From Panopea generosa (Eukaryota > Mollusca > Bivalvia > Adapedonta > Hiatellidae): DNA of 64,000 nt. A model generated the notes under the pieces. That model had not been told where the DNA came from. It saw nothing but the letters and a program-made list of their open reading frames with translations, and ran no database searches. Shown piece after piece: positions 23,560-35,400 of this stretch (position 1 is its first letter; every line of letters starts with the position of its first letter). Made by a program: the position numbers and the translations under genes. The stretch covers positions 14,389,291 to 14,453,290 of the forward strand of contig CM055906.1 of assembly GCA_029582155.1 (NCBI GenBank). The letters are read 5' to 3'.

Positions 23560-24215
23560 AAGTGTTCAATCAGGGATTCAGTCTGTAATCATAAATTTAA
23601 ATTTGTGCTGCATAAGGGATACAGTCTACAAAAATATAAACATAAAAGTGTGCTGCAATGACTGATACTGTCTACAAAAAATATGAATATAAAAGTGTGC
23701 TGCAATGAGGGAAAGAGTCTATAAAAATATGAATATAAAAGTGTGCTGCAGTGAGGAAAACAGTCTGCAAAAATATGAAAATAAAAGTGTGCTGCAATGA
23801 GGGATACAGTCTACAAAAATATAGATACAAATATGTGTTGCATTGAGAGATACAGTCTACAGATATATTAATATAAATCTGTGCTGCAATGATGGATACA
23901 GTCTACAAAAATATGAATATAAACATGTGCTGCAATGAGGGATACAGTCTACAAAAATATGAATATAAATTTGTGCTCAAATTAGTGATACACTGTCTAT
24001 AAAATGTAAACAAAACAGTGTGCTGCAATGAGGGATACAGTCTGCAAAAATGTAAACATAAAAATGTGCTGCAATGAAAGGGTAGTCTACAAAAACATGA
24101 ATACAAAAGTGTGCTGCAATGAGGGATACAGTCCACAAAAATATAAATACAAAAGTGTGCTACAATGATGGATACAGTCTAAAAAAATATAAATATAAAA
24201 GTCTACATTCGTACA
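23560..24215. repeat. 46-50 bp monomeric relative of the 96-bp satellite, about 13 degenerate copies
   Basis: The unit GTGTGCTGCAATGAGGGATA + CAGTCTACAAAAATATGAAT + ATAAAA has the length of one half of the 96-bp dimer and shares GGGATACAG, ATATAAAA and GTGTGCTG. Copies are more diverged than those of the dimer array. Confidence 0.85.
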
Positions 24216-24282
24216 AATATGAAAAGAAAATATGTGCTTCAACAATGCAATCATACATGCATTCATGCGTACATGCGTACAA

Positions 24283-24285
<3 letters not shown>

Positions 24286-24331
<46 letters not shown>

Positions 24332-24340
24332 TACATACAG
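24286..24340. repeat. (AC)n / (CATA)n microsatellite
   Basis: About 21 AC units followed by several CATA units. Confidence 0.98.
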
Positions 24341-24449
24341 TATCAGTACTCAATAATAAAGATCACTAAGGCTTAGCCAAAGTTAACTCAATTTATTTAT
24401 AAGGCAGACAAAATGGTTGAATTTTTTTTATATTAATTTATTCTAGCAT

Positions 24450-24590
24450 GATTGCAAAATAATCTCTCTTGAGTCAGCTTCCTGGGTAGAATCAGTACAG
24501 AATTTTGTTTTTGAGAGGCTAAAGAGTTGAGCTGGGAATTGAACCCACAATGAGTGGCAAACATTTTCCACTGCACTAGCGCCTTTAACG
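24450..24590 (-). mobile_element. SINE family S4 fragment
   Basis: TTGAGTCAGCTTCCTGGGTA, GAATCAGTAC, then AGCTGGGAATTGAACCCACA (inverse B box region) follow the same order as the S4 copy at 10690-10872. The block GCTTCCTGGGTAGAAYCAGT is identical to the core of the large 45/51-bp array. Confidence 0.6.
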
Positions 24591-24745
24591 CTTTTAGCAA
24601 AATTTGGTAGGTTTGTGTAAGATCCACATCTGAATTTAGATAAAATGCGGTAATAAAAATGAGATATTCAAAAAATATTCATAAAATCATATGCAGTTAC
24701 TTATATGAACTATATTTTTATAAGCTTATGTATTTCTCTTTTCAG

Positions 24746-24825
24746 TGAAACTTTATTATTTTTACACCAAATATTTTTCAAAGGCTTATGTGCTCGTTTG
24801 GAGAATTGGCCTACATTAGTCCTGG
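24746..24825 (+). CDS. RASGRF: RasGRF exon C: DH domain, second helix region
   Basis: This is a short exon of 80 nt, preceded by TTTCTCTTTTCAG. After the split Ser it encodes ETLLFLHQIFFKGLCARLEN and then WPTLVL, matching the RasGRF stretch in which helix 2 of the DH domain carries LHQIF. It ends with the first base of a Gly codon, before donor gtaagt. It is invisible to a simple ORF scan; homology and splice phase (2 in, 1 out) support it. A minus-strand SINE with a 10-bp target duplication sits 46 bp downstream of the donor. Confidence 0.94.
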
Positions 24826-24870
24826 GTAAGTCAATCATGATATCAAATTGTAGTTCCTCATTTTATTTAG

Positions 24871-25124
24871 TTTTTTTTTAATGGAGTTCAACGCCATTTT
24901 CAACACATTTCAGGTTATATATGGCATATCCAGTTTTACTGGTGGGAGAAGACCTCGGACTAAGTCATACTAAGTAGAACATTACCGTCATTCTGCAAGA
25001 AACTGAAAACTTTCTCACATAAAGTTTTAGGAGCGATCAGGACTTGAACCTATGACCTTAGCGATGAGAAGTAAGTGATCTCAAGAAGGCGCCTAAATAG
25101 ACCACTCAGCTATGGAGGACCCCC
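24871..25124 (-). mobile_element. SINE family S2, copy c, with target duplication
   Basis: On the minus strand: GTCCTCCATAGCTGAGTGGT, TCACTTACTTCTCATCGCTA, AAACTTTATGTGAGAAAGTT, CCAGTAAAACTGGATATGCC, ACCTGAAATGTGTTGAAAAT and GGCGTTGAAC, with an A-rich 3' tail (the T run at 24870-24880 of the + strand). TTTTATTTAG occurs on both sides (24861-24870 and 25125-25134), a clear 10-bp target duplication. It inserted 46 bp after the exon C donor. Confidence 0.9.
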
Positions 25125-25279
25125 TTTTATTTAGATATTCTTAATATAAACTAACAAATCCATCTTTTTGACATAAGTTTGTACTTCACTCCTTATAGTA
25201 ATCATCAATAAATATACAGTACAGAACATAAATAAATGTAATTTTAATGATAACCAATTTAACTTAATTTATGTAAAAC

Positions 25280-26080
25280 ACCTTTTAAATATCTGTATAT
25301 TATAATGACCATTCATGTGTAATTTTTGCATTATAATGGTCATTTACATAATGACTTTGTAAGCTGTGCATAGTAATGAACATTCAACAGTTTTACTATG
25401 TATTAAAATGACTATTCAAATGTTTTCTTTATATATTAAATGCATTATAATGGCCAGACATGTGTTATCTCTGCATAATAATGGCATTCATCATAAACAG
25501 TATGTGTACTTTCCATGGCAATTCTCATTATAGCAAGTTTTGATTGCGTAATCTGTACATTGGTATGATCAATCATATCCTAATATGGGCATTTCATTGT
25601 TGTGTAATCTGTGCATAATAATGCTTATTCTCATTTTGTGTGCATTATAATGACATTCATATGTAAACTGTATTATATAAGACATTCATATCTTATCTGA
25701 GCATTATATTGGCAAATTGTGTAACATGTGCATTTTGATGACCATTTGGGTGTAATATGTGCATTATAATGATAATTCAGGTTATAATGGATATTTGGGT
25801 GCTATATTGCATTATAATTCTAATCCAGGTGTAATATGTGCATTATAATGGCCTTTCACATGTAGAATTCAGTACATATCTTTTCTCTCATTTTAATGAA
25901 ATTATGTGATCTCATAATTTTATCTGTAGATTTTAATGGCAACTCATCTCATGATATCTTAACTGCAATTCATATGTGATTTGTGCATCAGAATGTTCAT
26001 TTATATGAAAACTGCATTGTAAACCCTGTTCAATATCAACTGCATAATAATACCATTCATATTTAATATGTTCTATATAT
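25280..26080. repeat. Old degenerate array with GCATTATAATG core
   Basis: The motif TGTGCATTATAATGRCCATT / CATATGTAA recurs irregularly every 30-60 bp throughout, too diverged for a fixed period. It lies directly upstream of the fresh 85-bp acceptor duplication. Confidence 0.65.
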
Positions 26081-26126
26081 TTGCAAAGCTTGGTCATCGC
26101 ACATGTAGCTCCTGTGTTTTGATGGT

Positions 26127-26451
26127 CCCTGTATAATGTTTCAGGAGATTTGTTTGACATGCTACTGTCTATGTTATGTATATACCAAGAGTATTAACCC
26201 CTGTGTATGATCCCTGTATTATGTTTCAGGAGATTTGTTTGACATGCTACTGTCTATGTTATGTATATACCAAGAGTATTAACCCCTGTGTATGATCCCT
26301 GTATTATGTTTCAGGAGATTTGTTTGACATGCTACTACCTATGTTATGTATATACCAAGAGTATTAACCCCTGTGTATGATCCCTGTATTATGTTTCAGG
26401 AGATTTATTTGACATGCTACTGCCTATGTTATGTATATACCAAGAGTATGT
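26127..26451 (+). repeat. Fourfold 85-bp tandem duplication of the exon-D splice acceptor
   Basis: Units start at 26127, 26212, 26297 and 26382 and are nearly identical. Each contains the branch/pyrimidine region, the acceptor TGTTTCAG (exon-like starts at 26145, 26230, 26315 and the real 26400) and the first ~52 bases of the exon up to the codons for IYQEY. In the three upstream copies the next codon is TAA (first at 26195-26197), followed by intron sequence of the next unit. The last unit instead runs on into the true exon. The third copy shares the CCTATG variant with the real exon, while copies 1 and 2 have TCTATG. Confidence 0.93.
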
Positions 26452-26593
26452 TAGAAATCATCACTACAGTTTACAAGTGCTTGCCGAATACAAACAGCAT
26501 CCAGAGTTCAACAATCTGCTCAAACGCTATGAAGAGAAGCCCGCGTGTGAAACCAGAACCCTGGAGATATTCCTCACATACCCTATGCACCAG
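26400..26593 (+). CDS. RASGRF: RasGRF exon D: central DH domain
   Basis: This exon has 194 nt, entering in phase 1 (G|GA = Gly) and leaving in phase 0 before donor gtttgtg. It encodes [20 protein letters not shown], then [37 protein letters not shown] and TYPMHQ. These correspond to the central helices of the DH domain. The acceptor and first 52 bases of this exon are copied three times immediately upstream with an 85-bp period. Homology, and absence of the in-frame stop that ends each upstream copy, identify this fourth copy as the functional exon. Reading from the internal Met codons seen in the frame has no biological meaning. Confidence 0.96.
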
Positions 26594-27957
26594 GTTTGTG
26601 ATGTAAAACTCACCTATGGTTTATAGAGGCATCACCTATATCACTGATAGTTTTTCGATCTTAGCAGTAAAACTGTACATTTATATCAAACATCATGTAA
26701 TTATGGATATTCTGTTCAATATTTTATGTTGTATTTTGTCTCTGTACTGTAAAATTCTTTAATTTTGTTGATCAAATACTAAAACATGGCCAGAAATAAA
26801 GTCACTCATTGGCCAGTATTGGGTTATGCTAACACATTGACCAATGATAAAACGGAAAGTTCCAACCTGTGTATTAATGAACTTCTCATAAATATGATAA
26901 ACAGCAAGGACGGAATCAACCATCTTCAAATGGGACCTTCATCATTGTGTTTTTATACAACTTAATAATTATAAAAAATCAATCACAAAAGAAAATTGAG
27001 AAATACTTTTGATTTACTTCATTAAATAAATAGAGGATCTTTATTAAACAAGTTGGCAAAATATGTATTACATGTATGCAAGGTTATGTAGGGCACTTTA
27101 TCATTTTTGCAAAAAGTGAATGAATTCAATAATAAATTATCACAAATGCAAAATTCTTTTTATCATACATGACTCAGTAAAATGGTACATTTAATACCAT
27201 TTAGTAAATAAATTATCTTTCTAAGGAACTAGAGTACAATATATTCCCATATTGTACAAAACACTGTAAAATTATCTTTTTATTCTATCCTTTTACTCCA
27301 TAGATATGCGTTTTCCTGCACCAATCACAGAAGGCCTTTGAAAACAGTGCAGGAAGAGTTCAGATTGCTTGTTACACTTCTTGCACTGTTTTCCACTCTG
27401 TCAGTTAATATAAACTTAATTCACTCATTGCTGATACATGGTGAATTAATGCTTTCAATATTAGAGGTGTCCAAAAGCATCTATATGAAGTAAAGGGCTA
27501 TACCTCAATCTCAAAGAAAAATCAACATCCTTATAAATAAATAAACCTTGTGTTCAAAGCAGTAGATGAATAGTGGGGATATTCAGATTTTTTTAACATC
27601 ATCGTCATGTGGAACATTTTGTCATTGTCAGTAGATGTTTTTTTTCATTGTAATTTCTACTAAATTTATTTCCTTTTTATTTGTTGCCATTTTGAATTTT
27701 GAACTGTACATTATAAAAGTTACTGGATCCAATAAACATCTATATATTGTACAGTCACCTGGTAACAACTGGTGTAGGCGATTGGCTATACACTTACAGG
27801 TATAGAATAAATGTAATTATTTCATATCTCTTGAATGTTCAACAAAACAAATTTCTTCTTAAATAAAACAAAAATAAGTTAATTGTATGACTGTTTAAGA
27901 TTAGAGCTGTCACTAGTCGCTGTTATCTTAACTGATACAAGTTATTTTTATCCTCAG
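26594..27957. other. Intron between exons D and E, no feature recognised
   Basis: AT-rich, with neither tandem array nor SINE recognised. Confidence 0.5.
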
Positions 27958-28068
27958 ATACCTCGATACATTATCACGCTCCATGAACTGCTTGCCCACA
28001 CCCCTCATGATCATGTGGAAAGGAACAGCCTTGAATATGCTAAAAGTAAATTGGAGGAACTGTCAAAG
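27958..28068 (+). CDS. RASGRF: RasGRF exon E: DH conserved region 3
   Basis: This exon has 111 nt, exactly 37 codons, phase 0 at both borders, acceptor ATCCTCAG and donor gtaagaat. It encodes [20 protein letters not shown], then [17 protein letters not shown]. The (Q/I)RxxxxxxLLxHTP block is the most conserved segment of DH domains and forms the GTPase-contacting surface helix. Conservation to vertebrate RasGRF is close to residue for residue. As a phase-0/phase-0 exon it could in principle be skipped without shifting the frame, but skipping would remove the catalytic helix. Confidence 0.96.
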
Positions 28069-29586
28069 GTAAGAATTACCATTTTTTCATGGAAATTTAG
28101 CCATATGTTTAGACAGGCAGTCGGATATCTGCCCATTTGAATTTGTCCTAGCAAGTTCTAGATTTGAACTGTATCAGATCCTCTGACATGTGGATGTGCA
28201 TGAGATTATTGGTTGGCATCCACTTATAGTTAATCCTTGCGAGTGCTGAATTGTCCATACTGTTAATTCCAATGTTACCTGTAATTATAGAACTTCTCAT
28301 CTGTCTGTTCTTTATGGTCAGCAATTTTTTATCAATGGTGCCCCCAATGGGTATCTACTGTTTCTGATTTCTAACTTGTGAAAGTGTCTTGTATGTTTTT
28401 AATTAATATTTGGTCTGTAGCCGTATAATTATAAAATACAGGGCAAGTTTGATATTTGTCATTGTTGGTCAAATTTTATAGAAGTTATGGCCCCTTTTTA
28501 GCTTGATATTTGGTAAAATTTACTAACATATTTATAATGGCTGTATCCCTGACCCCTGGACACATTTCTAGTTGAAATTCTGTAAAAACAATTTTACTAT
28601 TTCTAAACTACTTGATCTGTAATCTGTAAGTAGTTAAGTGTTAATATACCAGCTGTAACCTCAGTCTGTAACATGTCTGACAGCCAAATCAGGGGTGGAC
28701 AGTCCAAATCTCTGCCCTGCCAGTCTCTGCGATGATTGGTCATGAAGTTTGTTTTATGGTCACAAGTCTCTCACCTCTGAATATGTGGGAAGGTAGTCAC
28801 TGTCTTGCAAAAATAAGGTTTGCCTATAAATGGTTAATGATTAGGTGTGCTGACCATTATATAATTGTAATTATTACTGTTAAATAAATATATACAAATT
28901 CTATTTTAGTTCTGTTCAGTTACTTTACAATCTGTAATTTCTGTATGTAACATTTTTTGACATGATACTTTGCCAGGGGTTGTTGTCTTAGTTTTTCTGA
29001 GGGTCATTTAGTTGATACAGTTGGTCTAAGACACTTTTTTAAGTTCACTGCCAGAATGAATTTCATTTGTTGAAAGTGCATGAGATAATAAGAATCCACC
29101 CTCTGGGTCAAATTTACATGCAGGGAACTCAGCTCTGCATGTAATTTCAACCCCTTGGATGAAATAGTTCTATCCCACTAGGATGAACTCTTGATGGATT
29201 TTTTTTCTCCCATTCATCTCAGTCAAATGATAGATCTTTGAATATGGCCTTCATCACAAAAATATTAAACAATTTTAATGCCCAATATATATGAAGAAAT
29301 GGACATTTTAAAGTTCATACTAAAAGTATGTACCAGAAATTACAACTGTTAATCTCTCTGCACATTGTTTGTTTAAATAATATACTTCAAATATAATTTT
29401 TTCTCTGACCTTTTTTTTGTAGGTAAGCAAAATGTCATAAATATATACAGTGACGTCATTATTCTGACGTAAAATCTATCTCTTTTGTTTCTTTAGATAA
29501 AATCAAATTTTAAAATATTTTTCGTAGATGTGAAAATAAAAATGTATATGATTGCGATTTGTGGATAAGGAAATAGATTACAAAAA
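28069..29586. other. Intron after exon E, no clear element
   Basis: I see no exon or array. Some phrases (GAAGTTATGGCCCC near 28482) resemble T3-type repeats but cannot be delimited. Confidence 0.45.
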
Positions 29587-29750
29587 CTAACTGATAACTT
29601 TCCCTCTTGAATCAGCAGTGAGAGAAGAATGATAATGAGATGCAATGTCGTATATCAACCTTCATGGAGTTTGTTGCCAGGCGGGGATTCAAATTCACGT
29701 CCCCTGGATTGATTGTCAGACACCGTAACGACTGAGCTTATCAGATATTA
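29587..29750 (-). mobile_element. SINE family S3 fragment near exon F acceptor
   Basis: AACTGATAACTTTCCCTCTT, AATCAGCAGTGAGAGAAGAA, TGATAATGAGATGCAATGTC and the inverse tRNA-like head (GGGGATTCAAATTCACGTCC, GGATTGATTGTCAGACACCG, ACTGAGCTTATC) match the copies at 40016-40310 and 58011-58309. The 3' part of the SINE is missing. Confidence 0.8.
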
Positions 29751-29806
29751 TAATGTAGAACAAACAAAATTAACTGTGCAGTGAGACCTTGACCTTTCTG
29801 TTACAG

Positions 29807-29924
29807 ATAATGCATGACGAAGTGAGCGAAACAGAAAACATCAGGAAAAACTTGTCTATAGAGAGAATGATCATAGAAGGATGCGACATACTTCTAGATG
29901 TAAATCAAACCTTTGTCCGACAAG
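29807..29924 (+). CDS. RASGRF: RasGRF exon F: last DH helix
   Basis: The acceptor is TTTCTGTTACAG. It encodes [20 protein letters not shown], then [19 protein letters not shown] plus the first base of Gly. This is the long terminal helix of the DH domain and the DH-PH junction. It has 118 nt, phase 0 in and phase 1 out, donor gtaaga. It opens the largest intron in the window (18.65 kb), which contains the 6.5-kb minisatellite. A partial minus-strand SINE lies about 55 bp upstream of the acceptor. Confidence 0.96.
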
Positions 29925-31577
29925 GTAAGAAATCCAATGTTCAGGACCTGGTTTAATGAAAATAATTAAGTCTTTTATCTTATTTAAATTCAATAGTGTG
30001 CTCAATTTCATACGCACAGTAAGTACAGTATTCTAGTTTAAGTAAAATAACAGACTTAAGTATTTTTGTGAAGGCAGTTCCAGCTGGTTGAGTGTTCGAG
30101 TGTGCAAAGACTTTGCTTGGGAGCACATGAGTTGGATTGCATATGAATATACAATTTTATGGTATCTCAAGTTGTTTATTTAAGTTTTAAGGTAAATAAA
30201 AAGTAGCATTTTGGTTTTGCTGGATAAGAAATTAATTGCATCCTATGATGGTGCTTAGGATTGTTTTCTTTAAAATTATTGACAGGTGTTAGAACGGCCT
30301 GTAGACAATTATAAATTAATGGCTAAATTTCATCCAAATTTTTCTAAAAAGGGGGAGGGGGAGGAATTTATTTATTATTTTATTATATTTTTTTTTTAAA
30401 TTTTAAGTGTTGTTTTTTTTTGTTTTTTTTTTTAAATTGATGAAAAAAAGTTCGAGGCAGCATAAAAATAGGGGGCAGGGCCAGGATATTAATCTAGCAA
30501 CTAATTATTATGACCTTATCAAGAATTTCATTGTCTCTGATGTTGATGGTTGAAAGTTCACAGATCAGTACCGTTTTTGACCACTGGTTTGGCCTCTCAT
30601 GCTGCGAATAAGACATTATATTCAGTATTAGGGGATGGCATTCCACTCTGCAATATGTGCTTGCATTAGCTGTTCCTAGCTGTTGGTCACATGACAGCCA
30701 CTGTACACCTGCCATCCAAGAAGCTCGACAGGGCTTAAAAGCTGGCCAGGGCAGAACTTTAAAGTTATTCTGTCTCAGAAACTCTCAGAAACAACATGAC
30801 ATCATGGTAGTGTTTACGAAAGGCTTAACGCACAGTTTCAAGTTTTCATCAGTGTATCTTTGAGTTGACTAAAAATTCCCATCCCCATACTGTGTGCATG
30901 CCTATGCAAAACCCAGACTCTTCAGTGAATAAAACATCTTTCCACTGGTCTTGCATCCATTGTAGATGTTGGCTTCACCATACTTACAGTTATGTTGCTT
31001 GTTTGTGTCAATATGTTGCCCTTGTATGGATCATGTACTATAATGCCTAAAACCAACAAAAGTCAATGCACAGTGATTAACACAGATGTGTTACTTGTTA
31101 TTGTATCCCCTTGTTTTCTGGGTAGTCTGTGAAGCTATTGGAAGTGATCTCATTGGTGCATTAATTGTGATCTTGTTGATAGAAACCTGTACTTTAACAT
31201 CCTGGGTACGGCAGGTCAGCTACTGTACAGCTTCATGACAGGTGTCATCAAAAAATGTACTATAATGGTCAGCCATAGAGCTAGCTTCTTGTTGTTTTTT
31301 TATACTTACTGCTTAATAGCGGAAAGAGAACAATCTATTCTGCATACAACTTCATTATATGACATACCACCAGCTACTGTACAGCTTCATGACAGGTGTC
31401 ATCAAAAAATGTCTTATAATGTGAAGAATGAATGTGCTTATTAACAGTCTAAAGCTTATAATTGTTACCACATGTACACATGTCTGTATCATAATATACA
31501 TGATTGTTGTAACATAGCAATTTGCACGGGGTTCACAAAACTAGGTCATAGACAGCAGATATTCCTTACAAAATCAT
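29925..31577. other. Start of the 18.65-kb intron
   Basis: It contains T-rich simple sequence at 30385-30435 and an imperfect direct repeat of about 55 bp (CAGCTACTGTACAGCTTCAT, GACAGGTGTCATCAAAAAAT) at about 31215 and 31370. No exon. Confidence 0.55.
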
Positions 31578-31589
31578 GCAATGTTATTG

Positions 31590-31867
31590 TTGCAGTTGTA
31601 TGGTGTTAAGCATCACTTTCAACAATTTTTCAGTCATATCGCGATGGTGTCTACTTGAAACAGTATTCTGAGCACTGTCACACTGGAGTATCATGGTGCA
31701 GACACATGGTATGATACCCCACCCAGTCATATACTGACACTGGGCCAACCAGACCTTGAACTCTCCTCTAAAAGCTGAGAATCAAGAGAGGAAACTTCTA
31801 GTACCATTTTTAAAGTCTTTTACCCGGTCAGGGATCGAACCGACGACCTTCCACATGTGAGGCGTAC
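31590..31867 (-). mobile_element. SINE family S1, copy c, 5'-truncated, with target duplication
   Basis: The minus-strand body runs from the anticodon-arm region (TCACATGTGGAAGGTCGTCG, B box GGTTCGATCCC) to a CACCATACAACTGCAA tail. GCAATGTTATTG stands on both sides (31578-31589, 31868-31879), a 12-bp target duplication. Truncation of the head inside an otherwise clean target duplication points to incomplete reverse transcription at insertion. Confidence 0.9.
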
Positions 31868-31879
31868 GCAATGTTATTG

Positions 31880-32490
31880 AAAAGAGTTTATAATTGGATG
31901 TATACATTAATTAAGAATGATCTAGATCATTGAAATAATATGCCAAACAGTTTTGTGCATTTTCATTGAACATTTATCTATGTGGTCACCTGTTATAAGT
32001 GGTCACTAGGACTGCATTCAGTACCAGTAAATGCGTGGTTCCCTAAATATTATTGTGTACTGTGTGCTAAATTCAGGTTGAGTCAGTGTCGAGTAAAATA
32101 TGTTAACGTACGTTAGCAAACGTTTAACCAAACTGAATGCAGCCTTGTATTATTAGACATTTCAAAATCTTCCTGTAACAAGTGCCTATATAAAGTACAT
32201 CTCGATGGCTTGGCGCAAGACTGGTCCAACTCACTATTTTTCACAAAATCACTTTTTTACATATTTGAATAAATCACATAGAAATACACTTCTTGTAAAA
32301 ATAATAGACTTTTATTCTCACTAACTTTAATATTGTTGCTAAGAGACAAAAAGGTCTATCTAATAAAACAAGATTTCATAGACGCAAAACAGGTCCAAGT
32401 AGTTATCTATTTAACGCAGTCAGCAGCCAGTCTATTTCATCCTACCATGCCTTAGTTACATTTATTTTAACAAAATTGCCAAGAATTATG
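31880..32490. other. Intron spacer, nothing recognised
   Basis: No exon or element. Confidence 0.5.
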
Positions 32491-35400
32491 ACTGGCTCCT
32501 GGGTAGAACCAGTACTTGGTGTTATTACTTACAGGTCTGCTCCTAGGTAGAACCAGTACTGGGTGTTGTTACTTACAGGCCTGCTTCCTGGGTAGAACCA
32601 GTACTGAGTGTTGTTACTTACAGGCCTGCTTCCTGGGTAGAACCAGTACTGAGTGTTGTTACTTACAGGTCTGCTCCTGGGTAGAACCAGTACTGGGTGT
32701 TGTTACTTACAGGCCTGCTTCCTGGGTAGAACCAGTACTGAGTGTTGTTACTTACAGGCCTGCTTCCTGGATAGAACCAGTACTGAGTGTTGTTACTTAC
32801 AGGCCTGCTTCCTGGGTAGAACCAGTACTGGGTGTTGTTACTTACAGGCCTGCTTCCTGGGTAGAACCAGTACTGAGTGTTGTTACTTACAGACCTGCTT
32901 CCTGGGTAGAACCAGTACTGGGTGTTGTTACTTACAGGCCTGCTTCCTGGGTAGAACCAGTACTGAGTGTTGTTACTTACAGGCCTGCTTCCTGGATAGA
33001 ACCAGTGCTGGGTGTTGTTACTAACATGCCTGCTTCCTGGGTAGAACCAATACTGAGTGTTGTTACTGACCAGTCTGGGTCAGTTTACTGGGTAGAACCA
33101 GTACTGAGTGTTGTCACTTACAGGCTTTGTTCTGCTTCCTGGGTAGAACCAGTACTGAGTCTTGTTACAGGCCTGCTTCTTGGGTAGAAACAGTACTGAG
33201 TGTTGTAACTTACAGGCCTACTTCCTACGTAGAACAAGTACTGAGTGTTGTTACTTACAGGCTTCGGTCTGCTTCCTGGGTATAACCAGTACTGGGTGTT
33301 ATTACTTACAGGTCTGCTTTCTGGGTAGAACCAGTACTGAGTGTTATTACTTAAAGGCCTGCTTCCTGGGTAGAACCAGAAGCGAGTGTTGTTACTTACA
33401 GACCTAAGTTTGCTTCCTGGGTAAAACCAGTACTGAGTGTTATAACTTACAGGTCTGCTTTCTGGGTAGATCCAGTACTGAGTGTTGTAACTTACAGGTC
33501 TGCTTCCTGGGTAGAACCAGAAGCGAGTGTTGTTACTTACAGACCTTAGTTTGCTTACTGGGTAAAACCAGTACTGAGTGTTATTACTGGCCTGGTTCTG
33601 CTTTCTGGGTAGAACCAGTACTGAGTGTTGTTACTTACAGTCCTGATTCCTGGGTAGAACCGGTACTGAGTGTTGTTACTTACAGGTCGCTTACTGGGTA
33701 CCAGTACTGAGTGTTGTTACTTACAGGCCTGCTTCCTGGATAGAACCAGTACTGGGTGTTGTTACTTCCAGTCCTGGGTCTGCTTCCTGGGTAGAACCAG
33801 TACTGAGTGTTGTGAATTACAGGCCTGGGTCTGCTTCTTGGGTTGAAACAGTACTGAGTGTTGTTACTTACAAGCATGATTCCTGTGTTGAATCAGTACT
33901 GAGGTTAGTTACTTACAGGCCTCCTGAGTAGAACCAGTACTTGGTGTTGTTACAAGTCTGCTGCTTGGTTGAAACCAGTGCTAAGTGTTGTTACTTACAG
34001 ACCTTAGACCTGCTTCCTGCGTAGAATCCGTACTGAGTTTTATTTCTTACAGGTCTGCTTCCTGGGTACAACCAGTACTGAGTGTTGATACTTACAAGCC
34101 TGATTCCTGTGTAGAATCAGTACTGAGATTTGTTACTTACAGGTCTGCTTCCTGGGTAGAACCAGTACTGAGTGTTGATACTTACAAGCCTGATTCCTGT
34201 GTAGAATCAGTACTGAGATTTGTTACACAACAGGCCTGCTTCCTGTGTAGAATCAGTACTGAGATTTGTTTTTTACAGGTCCGGTTCCTGGGTAGAACAA
34301 TAATTGATTGTTGTTACTAACAAGCCTGATTCCCATGAAGAATCAGTACTGAGATTTGTTTCTTACAGGTCTGCTTCCTGGGTAGAACCAATACTAAATG
34401 TTGTTACTTACAGGCCTGGTTCTGGTTCCTGGGTAGAACCAGTACTGGGTGTTGTTACTTACTGGCCTGGTTCTGCTTCCTGGGTACAACAAGTACTGAG
34501 TGTTGTTACTAACAGGCCTAAAGATGCTTCCTAGGTAAAACCAGTACTGTGTGTTGTTACTAACAGGCCTAAAGATGCTTCCTGGGTAAAACCAGTACTG
34601 AGTGTTGTTACTAACAAGCCTGATTCCTGTGTAGAACCAGTACTGAGATTTGTTTCTTATAGGTCTGCTTCCTGGGTAGAACCAGTACTGAGGGTTGTTA
34701 CTTACAGGCCTGGCTCTCCTTCCTGCATAGAACCAGTACTGAGTGTTGTTACTTACAGGCCTGGGTTTGCTTCCTGTGTAGAACCAGTACTGAGTGTTGT
34801 TACTTACAGGCCTGGTTCTACTTCCTGCATAGAACCAGTACTGAGTGTTGTTACTAACAGGCCTGGGTTTGCTTCCTGTGTAGAACCAGTACTGGGTGTT
34901 GTTACTTTCAGGCCTGGTTCTACTTCCTGCATAGAACCAGTACTGAGTGTTGTTACTTACAGGCCTGGCTCTGCTTCATGGGTAGAACCAGTACTGAGTG
35001 TTGTTACTTACAGGCCTGGGTTTGCTTCCTGTGTAGAACCAGTACTGAGTGTTGTTACTTACAGGCCTGGCTCTGCTTCATGGGTAGAACCAGTACTGAG
35101 TGTTGTTACTTTCAGGCCTGGTTCTACTTCCTGCATAGAACCAGTACTGAGTGTTGTTACTTACAGGCCTGGTTCTACTTCCTGCATAAAACCAGTACTG
35201 AGTGTTGTTACTTACAGGCCTGGGTTTGCTTCCTGTGTAGAACCAGTACTGAATGTTGTTACTTACAGGCCTGGGTTTGCTTCCTGTGTAGAACCAGTAC
35301 TGAGTGTTGTTACTTACAGACCTGGCTCTACTTCCTGCATAGAACCAGTACTGAGTGTTGTTACTTACATGCCTGGGTTTGCTTCCTGTGTCGAACAAGT

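Noticed and set aside
24286-24340. (AC)n tract as regulatory Z-DNA
   Set aside because: An ordinary dinucleotide microsatellite; no promoter or other evidence nearby.
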